The notes beneath the pieces were generated by a model. That model was not told the origin of the DNA. It did no database searches and was given only the letters and a program-made list of their open reading frames with translations. Source: Diplolepis rosae (Eukaryota; Arthropoda; Insecta; Hymenoptera; Diplolepididae). Taken from it: a stretch of 64,000 nucleotides of DNA. Shown in pieces: positions 1 through 11,285 of the stretch (within the stretch, counting starts at the first letter, position 1; every line of letters starts with the position of its first letter). The position numbers were made by a program, and so were the translations under genes. The stretch spans positions 2,728,001 to 2,792,000 of the forward strand of contig JAPYXD010000738.1 in NCBI GenBank assembly GCA_030998225.1, given 5' to 3'.

Positions 1-97
1 GAATATCTTCTTCTAACACTATTGCAATTTTAACACGTATGGCTATTCTCAACAATTTTCCCCGAAAAATTTTCTTATCATGTCTAAAAAACTCTAA

Positions 98-514
98 GAC
101 TTAATCACACTCCAAGGAATAGGAATTTTGCAAACAAAGTCAGGTTGCAATCTAGATTCATCAACTCCATATCACCATCTTCAAAACTATTTGAATATAA
201 TGGATAATTCAATTCCAGTCAGCAAATCAACTACTTCTCTTGCTATAATTTCACCATTTTTATATAACATTTCTATCCAAGAGCCTCACTTACTAGAAAA
301 GGTATTACTTCTTTTTCAGCAAAAAGAAGATATGTCATTATCAATCTTCGAAAACCATGTCTTTATCCTTAAAAAATGTGCAAACATTCAAAAAATTATT
401 CCATCTGTTTTCATTTCTAGTGCACATAAATTGACATTAGCAATCATTATTATCACTCTATTTATGATTACAATTTTGGGATTATTATTATTAAAAATTA
501 AAAAATTATCTTAA
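98..514 (+). pseudogene. env-like glycoprotein C-terminal remnant
   Basis: An open stretch follows an in-frame TAA at 95-97. It ends in a strongly hydrophobic segment (LTLAIIIITLFMITILGLLL) and a short lysine-rich tail (KIKKLS), the layout of the C-terminal anchor of envelope-like proteins of insect LTR retroelements. Upstream the reading contains GIGILQTKSGC, a Gly-Ile-Leu-Cys pattern that recalls the region before the anchor in errantivirus-type Env. No in-frame ATG is seen, and the upstream frame is closed, so this is a decayed 3' fragment. Without a search it could be any short membrane protein. The Env assignment is an inference from architecture. Confidence 0.4.
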
Positions 515-992
515 AAAATAAACAAAAGGCCAACACGTATAGAACTTGTACGGAAAACTCCTTTAAGCTCAGTGACAAAACCTTTACTGATCGACTTGCC
601 ATTCAACTTTTGATCTTTCCTTTCTTTTACTTTCCTTCCACCCTTTTTTTATATATAGACTTAAAGTCACTTTAGAAATTTGTTTAGATACAGGTACATT
701 CCGTCCTTACCTTCCTCAAAACCACCTGCATGAGCGTTGAAAATTCTATACCGTCAGAAGAACAGTTTTTCTACTCACGCCGTCAATGTTTCAAACTGAA
801 GAAGTAATTAATTGTAATATAAACGTCGTTTTTCTTACGAAAAGTAAAATACTTCTAGCAAAATCTTTTGCCTTGCATGATTAGAAAATATATACAAAAA
901 GTTATTATTCAATCCCCTTATCAAACTTTAATAAAATAAATCTATTCCAAACAATTTGTATAAATGATACTAAATTCAGCTGAACCTATTAC
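515..992. other. AT-rich intergenic DNA, no gene seen
   Basis: It contains a polypyrimidine run (about 615-650) and no convincing ORF. It may include 3' flank or LTR of the element that supplied the env-like remnant, but no second copy is in the window to test this. Confidence 0.4.
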
Positions 993-2421
993 ACAGGCCC
1001 ACAAAAAAAGTGGAATGAACTTGACATGTGAGTATCCTACCCCTATGTATTTTGAACCGCTGAATCCGAATTCGGTCTCAGAATTTCCCCTGGACCCCCA
1101 GTTTTCCCCTAGCCTAGTGGAAATCCGTGAAATCTTAGAAATTTCAGTATCTGTAAAAGCAATTTTGATTTACGCAATATTAAATTAAACGATAATGTTA
1201 TCAGGTATCTCGAGTCGCTTAGTTCGAATATCACTATAGAATTTCCCTAGAGTACCTCAGAATTCTACTAGCCTAGGGGAAGAATTGTCAAGCTGAGCAT
1301 AACGTGCGATTTCTAGAAGGTTCTATTTTTGCCCAAGAAAGCTGATATATTTTCGTATTTTGAGTTCTTGAATTCATATCTGACGTGAAGAATATTCTAT
1401 AGTACTTCAGAATTTCCTTAGTCTAGGGAAAATGTGCAAAGATAAGGGAAGCTTACGATTTCACATAGCTTTTTTTTATACGGAGAAGCTTATGTCTTCT
1501 CGTCTTTCGAGTAGCTGAATTTATCTCTGATATTAGACTTTTTCTTCAGGACCTAGAAATGTTCCCAGTCTAAGGTAAAAGTGTAATAAGTGGGTATTAT
1601 GGTATAACATGGAAAAGCTGACGAATATATATCATGTGAGGATGGTGCCGTAGTGTGTCCGACGTTGAGTTGACATGGCCCTCGTCAAAGTCGAAAAGCC
1701 TTCATACTTGGGCCTAGGAAGGTATGAGGGTTATTACCCCTAGGACGGCGGACTCACCTGCGGTCGGACCAGGATCCTTAACGTGTGACGATAAAAGAAC
1801 AAGGAAAAGACAAACAAACAAATATCATGGAATTTTTCGTAGGCTAGGGCAGTTGTTAGGAGCTGGATAAAATTCTGATGTCAGAAATGAACGCGGCAAC
1901 TCAGAAGACGGAAAGATATCAGCTTCCCCGTACGAAAAAGGCCTGCATGAAACTTCGATTTTTGCACAATTGTCTACGTTTTTCCCTAGGCTAGGGAAAT
2001 TCTGAAGTACTTTAGAACATCTTTCACGTCAGATATGAATTCAGCGACTGAAAATACGAAAATATATAAGCTTTCTTGCGCAAAAATAGAACCTTCCAGA
2101 AATCGCAAATTTTTCTCAGCTTAAAACTTTTTCCCCTAGGCTAGTGGAATTCTAAGGAAGTCTAGGGGAATTCTACAGTGAGATTCGAACCAAGCGACTC
2201 AAGATACGTGAAAACATTATCTTTTTATTTCATATTGCGTAAATCAAAATTGCTTTCACAGATACTGAAATTTCTAAGATTTCACGGATTTCCCCCTAGG
2301 CTAGGGGAAAACTGGGGGTCCAGAAGAAATTCTGAGACCGGTGTCTGATTCAGCGGTTCAAAATCCATAAGGGTAGTATACTCACATTTAAAGTTCATTT
2401 CACTTTTTTTTGTGGGCCTGT
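993..2421. mobile_element. Foldback-type element with subrepeat arms
   Basis: The ends are inverted copies: ACAGGCCCACAAAAAAAGTG at 993 and its complement ending at 2421. The arms are about 600 bp each and pair along their length; for example the 1110-1195 block is matched by 2225-2310. Within each arm a unit of about 155 bp recurs, each carrying the near-palindrome CCCTAG-S-CTAGGG (near 1100, 1265, 1425, 1563, and in the opposite arm near 1845, 1985, 2130, 2290). Long inverted arms built of tandem subrepeats is the hallmark of foldback (FB-like) transposons. No transposase ORF is present, so it would be non-autonomous. No target duplication is obvious. Confidence 0.75.
1640..1800. repeat. 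GC-richer insert at centre of foldback element
   Basis: The axis of the foldback (near 1707) is occupied by a GC-richer block with an A-rich tail (aaaagaacaaggaaaagacaaacaaaca) that does not pair with either arm. It could be the loop or a later small retroposon insertion. Confidence 0.35.
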
Positions 2422-3100
2422 ATGATCAAGCAACTTGAACCAGTAGACGATGTATGTCCGCAAGACTATCCTATAGCATACACGCACTTATTACTCAGTT
2501 GTTGCTTCGAATTAGAACCATCGACTTTGTTTGTATATTATAATTGTCGTACCACCAAAAGATATTGTCAATTTAGTTTCAAAAAACTAAATCGAGACAT
2601 TCAAAATAATTGTGAATTTTTTGCGTCATGGCATTCCATCTGTAAACTGAAATGCATTTACATGAATTGTTAGGGTTGTCAAGAATTAATAATTACTCCG
2701 CAAAAAAGAGCAGCTGATATTTGAATGACAAATGTACTCACGCATGAAAGATTTTGTAAATTTTAATAGAATTCTTACTACTAAAAAATTGTAAATTTTT
2801 GCAAATGAAATATTTCAAATTCTTTAAAAATTGTAGAATTTCTCCTTAGAAAAATGCTGCCCCAAGAATTTGAAACAATCGAAGCGGAAGAAGTCTAAGC
2901 AAGCGAGCAGGATGTTCAGCCGTATTTTGAACATCGTTTATGGTCAGAATACTGTTGCACAACCCTAACCGAAAATTTTTAGATGGATCTCATTGAAAAA
3001 AAAACTTGTTTGCTAGGATTTTTATATGACGAAACTTACCTTCTTTAAGTCCGAGGAAACATTCCCCTTCGAAATAGACCACATAGTCACAAAAGACTTT
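2422..3100. other. No gene seen
   Basis: AT-rich DNA between two mobile elements. The short open frame at 2410-2673 overlaps the end of the foldback and has no recognisable motif. Confidence 0.4.
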
Positions 3101-3798
3101 CGAGGTCTGTCCGGAAAGTATCGGGCCTACCTTTATATCTCCGCGCCATAGTGTTCGAGTGACCTCCGCGGGGCATAAACGTCAACAGTAAAGCCTCACA
3201 AACCTATCGGTTGCTTGCTGACATCTGCCGGACGTATGGTTCATGCGCATTGTGTCTTTGTTTACAAAGCTACTTTTGAGTTCGGTGGATTTTGTGACTG
3301 TTAAAAATATCTGAAAAACAAGGTCAACAAATTTGCATCAAATTTTTTTTTCAACTCGGAAAGACGAGTTCGGAAACGATTCAGATGATGCAGAAGGCCT
3401 TTGGGAATGAGTGTATGAGAAAAACACGAATAAAAGAGTGGTATAATCATTTCAAAGGAAGCCGGACTTCTGTTGATAGTGATTCTCGTTCTGGCCGATC
3501 TTCACGACAAAAACAGTCAATAATATTGAGCGGGTTTTGTGTGTTTCCAAAACTCAAAAAACCATTCAAAGGACAGCGATTCGATGACAAAACGACGGTT
3601 AAAAATAATGCGACGAGCGTACTCAAGACCATCCCTAAAATTGAGTTCCAGCACTATTTCGAGAAGCGGAAACATCGCTAGAACCATGTTATTCAATCAA
3701 GTGGGGATTACTTTAAAGGATGCCACACACCCGATGATGAAGAATAACGCCAGCGCGGGGATATAAAGGTAGGCCCAATACTTTCTAGACAGACCTCG
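3101..3798 (+). mobile_element. Deleted mariner-family element, copy 1
   Basis: Inverted ends CGAGGTCTGTCCGGAAAGTA (3101) and the matching complement ending at 3798 enclose 698 bp. Between them, on the plus strand from about 3318, lies the N-terminus of a mariner-type transposase: a helix-turn-helix region reading MMQKAFGNECMRKTRIKEW and then RTSVDSDSRSGRSS, the pattern of the HTH_48-type domain. The catalytic domain is missing, so this is an internally deleted, non-autonomous copy. TA follows the right end (3799-3800), but the left flank is TT. A second copy of the same family starts at 4228. Confidence 0.75.
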
Positions 3799-3802
3799 TA
3801 TA

Positions 3803-4111
3803 TTATACTTCAAAACTATCCAGACGCGACTGCTTCCTTTGCGATACAAAAATTTTTTACATGCGGCAAAGAACAGGTCTATGTTTGACTTGTGTATTGG
3901 GGAACCACCTTCCCAAAAGAAAGCTACTAAACAAAACGCAGCAACTAAAATTTTGGAAATGGTTTCCACAAGATACATATTTTTGGAAGAAATAGAAGAA
4001 AAATACTTGATCCCGGAATCCAAAATTTTCAAAATCAGTGATAAAAACGTTAAAGAACTTTACAAAAATGGTCCAACTCTTGTGAAAGGTGTTTCCAAAA
4101 AGGAGATTTAG
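3803..4111 (+). pseudogene. Unassigned fragment with dsRBD-like tail
   Basis: The open reading contains HAAKNRSMFDLCIGEPPSQK followed by KATKQNAATKILEMV. The basic K-x-x-A-x-x-x-A-A-x-x-x-L pattern resembles the C-terminal helix of a double-stranded-RNA-binding domain, and the sequence before it could be its last beta strand. The usual glycine-rich turn is not clear. No ATG opens the frame (the first start-like codon is TTG at 3839). It may be an isolated exon or a remnant of a host gene or virus-like sequence. The domain call is weak, and I do not recognise the rest. Confidence 0.25.
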
Positions 4112-4159
4112 TCCAAAACTGCCGCAACCTTTTACGAAATAAAAAATATAAAAAATAGT

Positions 4160-4200
4160 CTTCAACATATAATATATACATATATATATATATATACATA
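4160..4200. repeat. (TA)n microsatellite
   Basis: Alternating TA/ATAC run between the two mariner copies. Confidence 0.8.
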
Positions 4201-4227
4201 ATCAACGTTTATTCAAAACTTAGATTA

Positions 4228-4614
4228 CGATCTATGTCCGGAAAGTATCAGGCCTACCTTTATATCTCCGCGCCATAAATTTTGAGCGACCTCTGCGGGG
4301 CATGAACGTCAACAGTAAAGCCTCACGAAGCTATCAGTTTCTTGTCGACATCTGCCGGACGTATAGTTCAAGCGCAGTATGTCTTTGTTTACAAAGCTAT
4401 TTTTGAGTTCGTCGGATTTTGTGATTGTTAAAAATGACTCAAAAACAAGATCAACGAATTTGCATCAAATTTTGTTTTCAACTCGTAAAGACGAGTTAGG
4501 AATCTATTCAGATGATGTCGATTAAAAGTTCGTGATCTAGAAAATGATCTAGGAATACCGAAAACTACTGTTTGGGAAATTTTGAACCAGATTTTAGGAA
4601 TGACTCGCGTGTGT
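4228..4614 (+). mobile_element. Deleted mariner-family element, copy 2
   Basis: 4228-4515 repeats the 5' end of the copy at 3101-3400 with point differences. It then continues into VRDLENDLGIPKTTVWEIL, which matches the second helix-turn-helix of mariner-type transposases, absent from copy 1. TA precedes the terminal repeat at 4226-4227. No right terminus is seen and there are internal stops, so this is a truncated relic. Confidence 0.65.
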
Positions 4615-4896
4615 GTATCGTTCCTTGTTGCAATTCTTTCAAATAATTATTTATTGTTCAATAAACTATTATGTATAAATAAATAAATTATCTCCAATTT
4701 TGATATCCAAAGGATTTGTTTATTTATCATTGTACATTTTTGATTTTTCTTTTGCTGTAATGAGATTTGCTCTCGCTTGAATTCGCATTTTATGCAGTTG
4801 CGTGACAATCATTATGGAATTACCATAGGTTTACAATTTTTCATTTTGTGATAGAGGTTCACTAGAACGTTCACACGCTAATTTACCGCAAACTAT
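4615..4896. other. No gene seen
   Basis: AT-rich sequence with no supported feature. Confidence 0.4.
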
Positions 4897-4898
4897 TA

Positions 4899-5804
4899 TG
4901 TGTGCAACTAAGTTCCCGCTGTTTTTTTTTATGAAAATGCAACTTTATTGTGAAAAAATTCTTACAAATGAATCATTCAAAGTATTGCCCATCGTTAACT
5001 ACAACCTTTGCCCATCTTTCTGGTAGAGCTAGAATACTGTTACGTTGAAAGTGTTCATCTTTTGAGGCTATCCACGATTCAAGTCATTTTTCGATGTCTT
5101 CATATGAGCGGAACTGCTGATCACCGAGACCATATCCCATCGACCAGAATAAGTAAAATCGGATGGCGCAATATCTGGCGAATACGGCGGGTGGGGTAGG
5201 ACTTCCCATTTGAGCGTTTCCAGGTAGGTTTTAACGGGTTTGGCAACGTGAGGCCGAGCGTTGTCATGCTGTAGAATAACTTTTTCGTGCCTCTGCTCGT
5301 ATTGTGGCCATTTTTCGCGCAGTGCTCGGCTCAAACGCATCATTTGCGTTCGATATCGTTTCCCAGTCATGGTTTCGTTCGGTTTGAAGAGCTCATAATA
5401 AATAACATCAGCGTCTTCGAAGGTTTTTGGCCTTCCTTCACGCGGACGGTCGTCAACATCGAAATCACTGTCTTTGAAGCGACGGAACCAATCACGGCAC
5501 GTTGTTCCACTTAGAGCAGCATCTCCGTAAACTTTTTGGAGCTCCAGATGCGCTTTAGCCACCGTTTTCTTCGAATGAAAGAAGAAAGTCAACACTTTCC
5601 GCAAATGACGATTATTTGGCACAAAATCAGACATTTTCACACAACCAAAAGTATATGATGCCAACACAAAATCACTGATGTGTCAAAACGGTTTGTTTAC
5701 TATATGTCTAAGCTTAGTTCATGACGTTTTGGGTACGTCAAAATCGACCAGCACTTACTGCTGGAGCCATCTATTAACAAACAGCGGGGACTTAGATTCG
5801 CACC
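4899..5804 (-). mobile_element. Internally deleted mariner element
   Basis: 906-bp element flanked by TA on both sides (4897-4898, 5805-5806). The imperfect inverted ends of about 30 bp share GTGCRAMYTAAGTYCCCGCT. It encodes the pseudogene at 5068-5667. A fragment resembling its right end recurs at about 41,940-42,000. Confidence 0.85.
5068..5667 (-). pseudogene. mariner transposase, internal deletion and frameshift
   Basis: Mariner transposase (DD34D family) cuts and pastes its element into TA sites. The N-terminal DNA-binding part is present (VPNNRHLRKVLTFFFHSKKT, then DWFRRFKDSDFDVDDRPREG). The reading jumps from FEDAD directly to YYELFKPNETMTGKRYRTQM, so about 100 residues including the first catalytic Asp are missing. 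The second catalytic Asp (LQHDNARPHVA) and the third (YSPDIAPSD) are visible, but the frame shifts right after the third Asp. A normal transposase is about 345 residues; this one is 199 and inactive. The likely start is the Met of MSDFVPN at about 5634. Confidence 0.85.
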
Positions 5805-5806
5805 TA

Positions 5807-6815
5807 ATAATTTATTGAGCGTACATTTTGTGCCTTCATGTATACTTGTGTTATATGAGAACATTGCTAATTCTAGCCAATTGTTTCATGCACCATTTCA
5901 TGCACCAGCGCGAATGTAGGTATATTTGATAGATAGTGACTCCTATATATTGAGTGACCTACGACACTCACACTCAGGCAACCATGGTTGATAAAAAATC
6001 AATACCCTCTATTGAGAAACTTAAAATAACGGAGTTTTATTTAAATGAGTACATTGCTCGTACTCAGCACTTAACGGCTTTTGAAGTAGGATGTTAAGTC
6101 TATCTTAGGCCGTTACTGACTGACTAACATGTGTTATATCGAAGCGCAGAGTCAGTACATAGACGGGCTACTCGCTGCTTCTATTGCGCGAACCCCCGCT
6201 CCGCAGAGTGGTGGGGTGATAAAGCAGAACCCTACAGTACTTCCCCCCCCCCCCGAGTGTTAGCGATATAAAATTAAAAATTAATTACTGTAACTAATCA
6301 GTCGTAGATTCACACATTTTAATAAAACTCGAGAAGAAGAAAAATAATGTTAATCAGACTAGATAAACGTAAGACACTATTGAAGCGATTTTCAGTTTTA
6401 CAAAATAGATTAAATTATATCTTATTCAATGATATAGGAAAAGTAAGTCAATTTAAAATAAAATAAAAATTAATATCCAGTCTTTTACAAATGTGATCAT
6501 TCATAAAGAGCATTATGTGCTATTTGTTCTGAACAAAGTGTAGAAATCTTATAAAACAAAAATAGTTAGACCTAATAAAAAATTAATTCTTTTCTAAAAA
6601 CTAAGGTCGCGACCTAACCTAAAAGGAATAGATAAATACGCCTTTCTTATGATTCGAAGTAAAATAAACGAATACATATTAAATGCCTAAACTAGTACAT
6701 GAGAATAAACATTTAGCCTGATTGGAGATCTCCTTTTTTCTACAAATGAAAGTTGATTTAACAAAAATACTAAGCGACGCGCAAAAAGAAAGAAAGTTTC
6801 AACAAAAATTAGAAA
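5807..6815. other. No gene; poly-C tract and possible LTR/3' DNA of Gypsy relic
   Basis: It lies downstream of the minus-strand Gypsy relic. A 12-nt C run (6243-6254; G on the minus strand) followed by TGTAGGG could be a polypurine tract and LTR start. No matching second LTR was found on the far side, so an LTR is not claimed. Confidence 0.35.
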
Positions 6816-7560
6816 TTAAGTCAAAGTCCTAAGAGTTATGCCGTAGGTATATTCGGCAGGCGATGACCCAGTGTCCAAAACGTTCAATCGTAAACCCAAC
6901 ATGACTGTTGACAAAGAGTGAGACCAAGTGCGACTATTATGGCACATGATTGCAGCCTTAAGATATTGATGCCAACGCTCAATCATTCCATTGGCAGCTG
7001 GATGATAAGGAGTTGTATGAACCCTATGGCAACCAATAAGTTGCGTCAACGCCGAAAAAATCTGAGATTCGAACTGACTTCCCTGATCTGTAGCTAACTT
7101 TTCAGGGGCACTATAACGCGAGATCCAGGTGTCATGAAATGCACGACAAACTGTGATCGCCTCAACATTCTTAAGCCGCACCGTCTCCGGCCAGCGAGAG
7201 AAACGGCCTATCATCGTAAGACAATACCTGTAACCATTGCTGTCTGAGAGCGGACCCACGATTTCAAGGTGTATGTGCTGGAATAGACCACCAGGCACCA
7301 CGAATCGAGCAGGAGCAAGATGGTTATGACGCGAGATTTTAGATTGTTGGCAATCAAGACAAGCTTTACACCACGCAGAAATATCGCGATGCATCGCTGG
7401 CCAAACATAGTGTTTGCGAATAACGCGATCAGAAACCCTCGCACTAGGATGGGCAGGGTCATGAAAAAGATGAAAAATGCGTTGACGCAAAGCTGACGGA
7501 ATATACGGGCGAAGAGTCTCTCCCGAGAGATCACAATAAATGGCAGAACGCCCAGAATCC
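6816..7560 (-). pseudogene. Gypsy integrase remnant
   Basis: Integrase of a Ty3/Gypsy-type LTR element. The zinc-binding region (HDPAHPSARVSDRVIRKHYV then WCKACLDCQQSK, an HHCC arrangement) is followed by the catalytic core. The first acidic position of the core is altered (IHLEIVGPLSDSNGY, with E where D is expected). The second Asp (ATDQGSQFES) and the Glu (HPAANGMIERWH) are present. The frame is broken at both ends. It continues the polyprotein whose gag lies at 8449-8994 on the same strand. Confidence 0.85.
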
Positions 7561-8410
7561 TACAGGAGCTGTATCAAGCTTGACGAGCATTAAGGATCCG
7601 GGATAATGAGTCAAAGTTCGTCATTATTTCCCTGCGCCTCAGCAATGTCAGAAAGACTGAACAAAGTAGGCAAAGCAACCGACTCAATCCTTGATAAAGA
7701 AGCCGCAACCACATTGTCTGAACCAGGCTGAAATTCGATTTTTGTGATAAATTGTGAGGTGAACGACAATTGCCGCTGCTGTCTAAGAGAAGCCTTCTCC
7801 GTTTTTCTTACGATTCATGTGAATAAGAGAAGCCCAAGGGCTGCTGTATAGTCGACAGACACCGTCATCCAGCATCTGCCGAAACATCTATTTAGCAACC
7901 AGCAGTTTGTCCGGGGACAAACGTTCAGGCTCTCTCGAACACTGGAGGTCCCTTGGTGATGATATGACGAACATCACAAACCCTCATTTTTGAGATCTGA
8001 GAAATGTCAGTAATCTCCGGAAATTCCGATAGAATCTCGGAATGAGCTGCTGAACAATCTACTGAGCTAACGCTGAATACAGCTGCAGTTTTTAAGAATC
8101 CAACGATACCACGACCAGTGGGTGTGTCAACCAAGCGTGACTCATGAAGATAAGGCACAAGATGGTAATGAGCCAACAGATCAGCCCCAATGATAGGGTT
8201 TGGAACTGCGGCTACACAGAAGTTCCTTGAAAATTTTCGGCGCAAATTTATATTCAGCGATAAGCGCTTAGTGCCATAAGTAAGCACACGAAATTTGACG
8301 GCTTTAGTGCCAAATCTTTTATGATAAAAACAGAGGTTGAAATCTCTCCTCCGAGAACGGTTACGTCTGTTCCGGAAGTTGGAAGCAGAACGTGACCTAT
8401 GACGTACTTT
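7561..8410 (-). pseudogene. Gypsy protease/RT-start and RNase H-end, RT deleted
   Basis: 7925-8287 reads FCVAAVPNPIIGADLLAHYH and then VDTPTGRGIVGF, the C-terminal half of a Gypsy-type protease and its linker. It runs into HIITKGPPVFERA, the start of a reverse transcriptase. Below 7925 a few RT residues (around MFRQMLDDG) give way to sequence resembling the end of RNase H (FITKIEFQPGSDNV, SRIES). Most of the RT, including the catalytic YxDD, is therefore missing. The protease active-site region near 8330-8400 is degraded. Confidence 0.7.
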
Positions 8411-8448
8411 TCTAGGAGGAGGAGCGCGAAATTACTTCATAAGACGGT

Positions 8449-8994
8449 TTAGTTGTTGCGAAAGCCGGCGACCTTCTTAGAAAGTTCAGATGAAGAAGCA
8501 GGACCAGCAATGGCGGCAACCATGGGCTGAAGTGCCTGAGCACAGGAGATGGACGATGATTGGAGATCCAATGGTCTCGATGCTTCAGCAACCCTGTCAG
8601 CCATGTCAGCCAAAAACTGCAGATCGTCACGATCAGACATTACAAGAACCGCTCTGATGGACGAGGGCAATTTATCGAGAAAAGTGGCCTTGAGTACCTG
8701 GTCTGAACAGACTCCATAGTTCAGACTGCGTAACTGATTGAAAAGAAGCGATGGCTTTCCCTCAGCAAACACCTCACCCCTAAGGAGTTGACGAAGACGT
8801 GTTTCGGTAGATTTAGAAAAAGCAGAGATTAACATTCTTGATTTGAGTATATTGATCAATTGGTCGTAGCACCGCTGTGATAATATCCGTAATATGAGGG
8901 ATAATATCTGTATCCAAGTTGGCAATAATTGAGTGTGCTTTTGTTGCCTCCGTGACAATGCGTGCATCTGCAAAAGAAGCGATTCCGAGATCAA
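8449..8994 (-). pseudogene. Gypsy gag (capsid) remnant
   Basis: The reading FSKSTETRLRQLLRGEVFAE ... GKPSLLFNQLRSLNYG ... LDKLPSSIRAVLVMSDRDDL ... LADMADRVAEAS is the pattern of capsid-type gag proteins of arthropod Gypsy elements: a K-P-S-x-L-L stretch followed by L-P-x-x-[IV]-[QR]-A-[IV]-L. It is 181 residues with a doubtful start, lacks a visible zinc knuckle, and is separated from pol by stops and frameshifts. Confidence 0.75.
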
Positions 8995-9945
8995 TTTATG
9001 TAAAAAGCATAAATTGTATAGAACAAAAAATTATCAATTTCTCGAAAAATAACTATCAAGCGCTCACACCAAATCAAGAAACCTACATGAAACCTAGCTT
9101 CAATCTTCGCCAGGACATCGAAAAACTTCATGATAAACAATCATTGAAAACATTTAAAGTTATAAAATGTAAAAATTTTTATATACATGTAAGACGACGA
9201 ATCCTGAAAATATTATAAATCAAATTCATATGAAGAAGATGAACAGTAATTACGGATACATCATAAGTAATGCGAGTAAACAATTAAAATCACATATATA
9301 ATGCTGAAGCATTGACATTGTAATAAAATAGTTGCCTTTAAATCAAGCGAAGAGAATACAAAAAAATTGTTAGCGGAATTTTAGTGCAGTTTTTAACTGA
9401 ACTTAATAAAATTTAAATTGTTGACAAGTCTAGTGATTATCTATTCGCAAAAAGAGAAGAGACGAAGCTCCCCTAAAATGAAGCGAAATACAGAGATAAA
9501 GCTCTCCTAAAATCACGCACATAACGTTCATTTTTAATTTCGAAGTTATTTTGACATCTTACTAATTTCGCCGCAAGAGTAATTAATACGTAAACGAAAC
9601 AAGACTTTACACTCAAGAAGGATTCATAACAACCTATTGGACGGCATAGCAGGCACGCTGGGGCAGCATCTATAACAGTCTCCGCTAGGTTCGCAGCGCG
9701 AGCTTGTCCGCTGTAGACTCGAAACCGTCAGTCTATAATCACGCGTACTAGACCTTCCAAAGACACTTCAGTCGGACTAATAGATCGAGTCACTAATATT
9801 CCAGAGGGAGTAGCCGAAGGGCAACCAACAAAGGGATAGTTGGTGAATATTCTGCTATGTAATTCTGGGTACGCTGCCTAGGTTACAGAACACTTAATAA
9901 TTTTTTAAAATTATTTGGCATCTTCTATTATTTTTCTTTTTGCAT
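8995..9945. other. No gene seen; possible 5' DNA of Gypsy relic
   Basis: AT-rich at first, with a GC-richer block at 9630-9790. Expected to hold the leader/LTR of the minus-strand Gypsy relic, but no PBS or LTR partner is recognisable. Confidence 0.35.
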
Positions 9946-11040
9946 CTCTTTCTAGGTTCGTTGCAACAGGCTCCATAAAGCGATTAAAGTGCAACATATA
10001 TTTGGGCACACTGTCTAGGCTCCACAGATATCTTGCATCCTTTTCTATTTCGCATCTCTTCCTGGGTACGCTGCAACAGGTCCAGGAAAATCATATGGTT
10101 CTTATCCGGAAACTTTAATAATTCTACACGATGTGTACCCGTTTTCCCAATATTTCTATCCGGTTATGATGTAATTTCTATCTGGTTCTTACATGGTTTT
10201 CATCGAAAACCTTTAAGTTCTCTACCCAGTTTGTATCCGGACCCTCAAAATACTTTTATCCGGTTCTAATCCGATTCCTATGCAGGACTTCAAAAGATTA
10301 GACCCGGTTTGTAGCCGGATGCTCAAATTACTTTTATCCGGTTCTGATCTGGTCCTATCTGAGACGTATCCGGTATGTCCCAGGTTTATACACGGAAAAA
10401 AATAGTCATCGAAAGTCTCCTTAACTGTCATCGACTTTACGATACGTCAAAAGTTTTCGAATATTTCATAAACATTTTTTAAACTCTGAAGTACTTTTCG
10501 TGAAGAATTCTTAAACAGTTGTCGGATTTTTCCTTGACAACTTAACTCTCAACTTGATTGCTTATATAAACCAAGTAGGACCCGAATCGAAACCCACATC
10601 TGTATTCAAATTTCTGGTTCCACTTGCCGGATAGGAACCAAGTACAACAGGATAGAAGGTGCAGTCTCCTCTTAGCGATTTTTAAGCAAGCCGATTGCTT
10701 ATATAAACCGAGTAGATCCCGGATAGAAACCAACATCTGTATTCAAATTTCTGGTTTCACTTGCCATATAGGAACCGGGTACAATCGGCTAGATTGCGAT
10801 GCGCTATTCAAAGACCGGGTAGGACCCGGATAGAAACTTACTTTCGTGTTTGTCCAAATTAAATTTTTGGTTCCATTTAACGGATAGAAACCGCGTAGGA
10901 CCGGATGCAATAAATTCACAACTTGGTTTCTCACTACATCACCGGAAAAGAACTGGGTTGAATCTGATAGATACCGAAAATTTAACTCTGAATCCAGATT
11001 AAACCCGGATAGGACCCGAATGAGTATTTACCCGATTTCT
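9946..11040. repeat. Degenerate satellite in inverted arrangement (CCGGATA repeat)
   Basis: The left half (about 9950-10,400) repeats variants of TATCCGGTTCTNATCCGG. A 76-79 bp tandem pair is clear at 10,227 and 10,303. The right half (about 10,540-11,030) carries the complement (GGATAGGAACCGGGTA and variants) and a tandem unit of about 136 bp starting at 10,557 and 10,693. The short ORFs across this region are products of the repeat, not genes. Confidence 0.7.
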
Positions 11041-11089
11041 TTCCAAGTTCTATTTCATTTATACCTATCATTTTTAGCAGGGGTGCCAG

Positions 11090-11285
11090 CACAGGGACAT
11101 ATTATGGCCTTCATTTTCTAAGTGCTCCAAATTAAATTCAGCGCCACCTGCCATTGTAAACGCGTGTTAAGTGTCCATAAATTAGCCTCTGTGTCCTCTA
11201 TAATTGTAAACGAATGTATAAATTAAAGTACAGTAGCTTTAGCGCTATCGGCAAATGGTAAAGACTTGCAAATTTGATAGAAGTA
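11090..11285. repeat. Degenerate satellite, left part
   Basis: It repeats a unit containing GCGCCATCTATAATTGTAAA and TTAAATTC. The same unit resumes after the mobile element at 12,050-12,270. Confidence 0.5.

Noticed and set aside
3697..4032. 111-codon minus-strand ORF
   Set aside because: Overlaps the mariner end and the antisense of the dsRBD-like frame; no motif.
6243..6254. Poly-C run as polypurine tract with an LTR at 6131-6236
   Set aside because: No matching LTR on the other side of the Gypsy relic; could be chance.
10222..10431. 69-codon ORF with repeated PDKS-type peptide
   Set aside because: Product of the CCGGATA satellite read in one frame.
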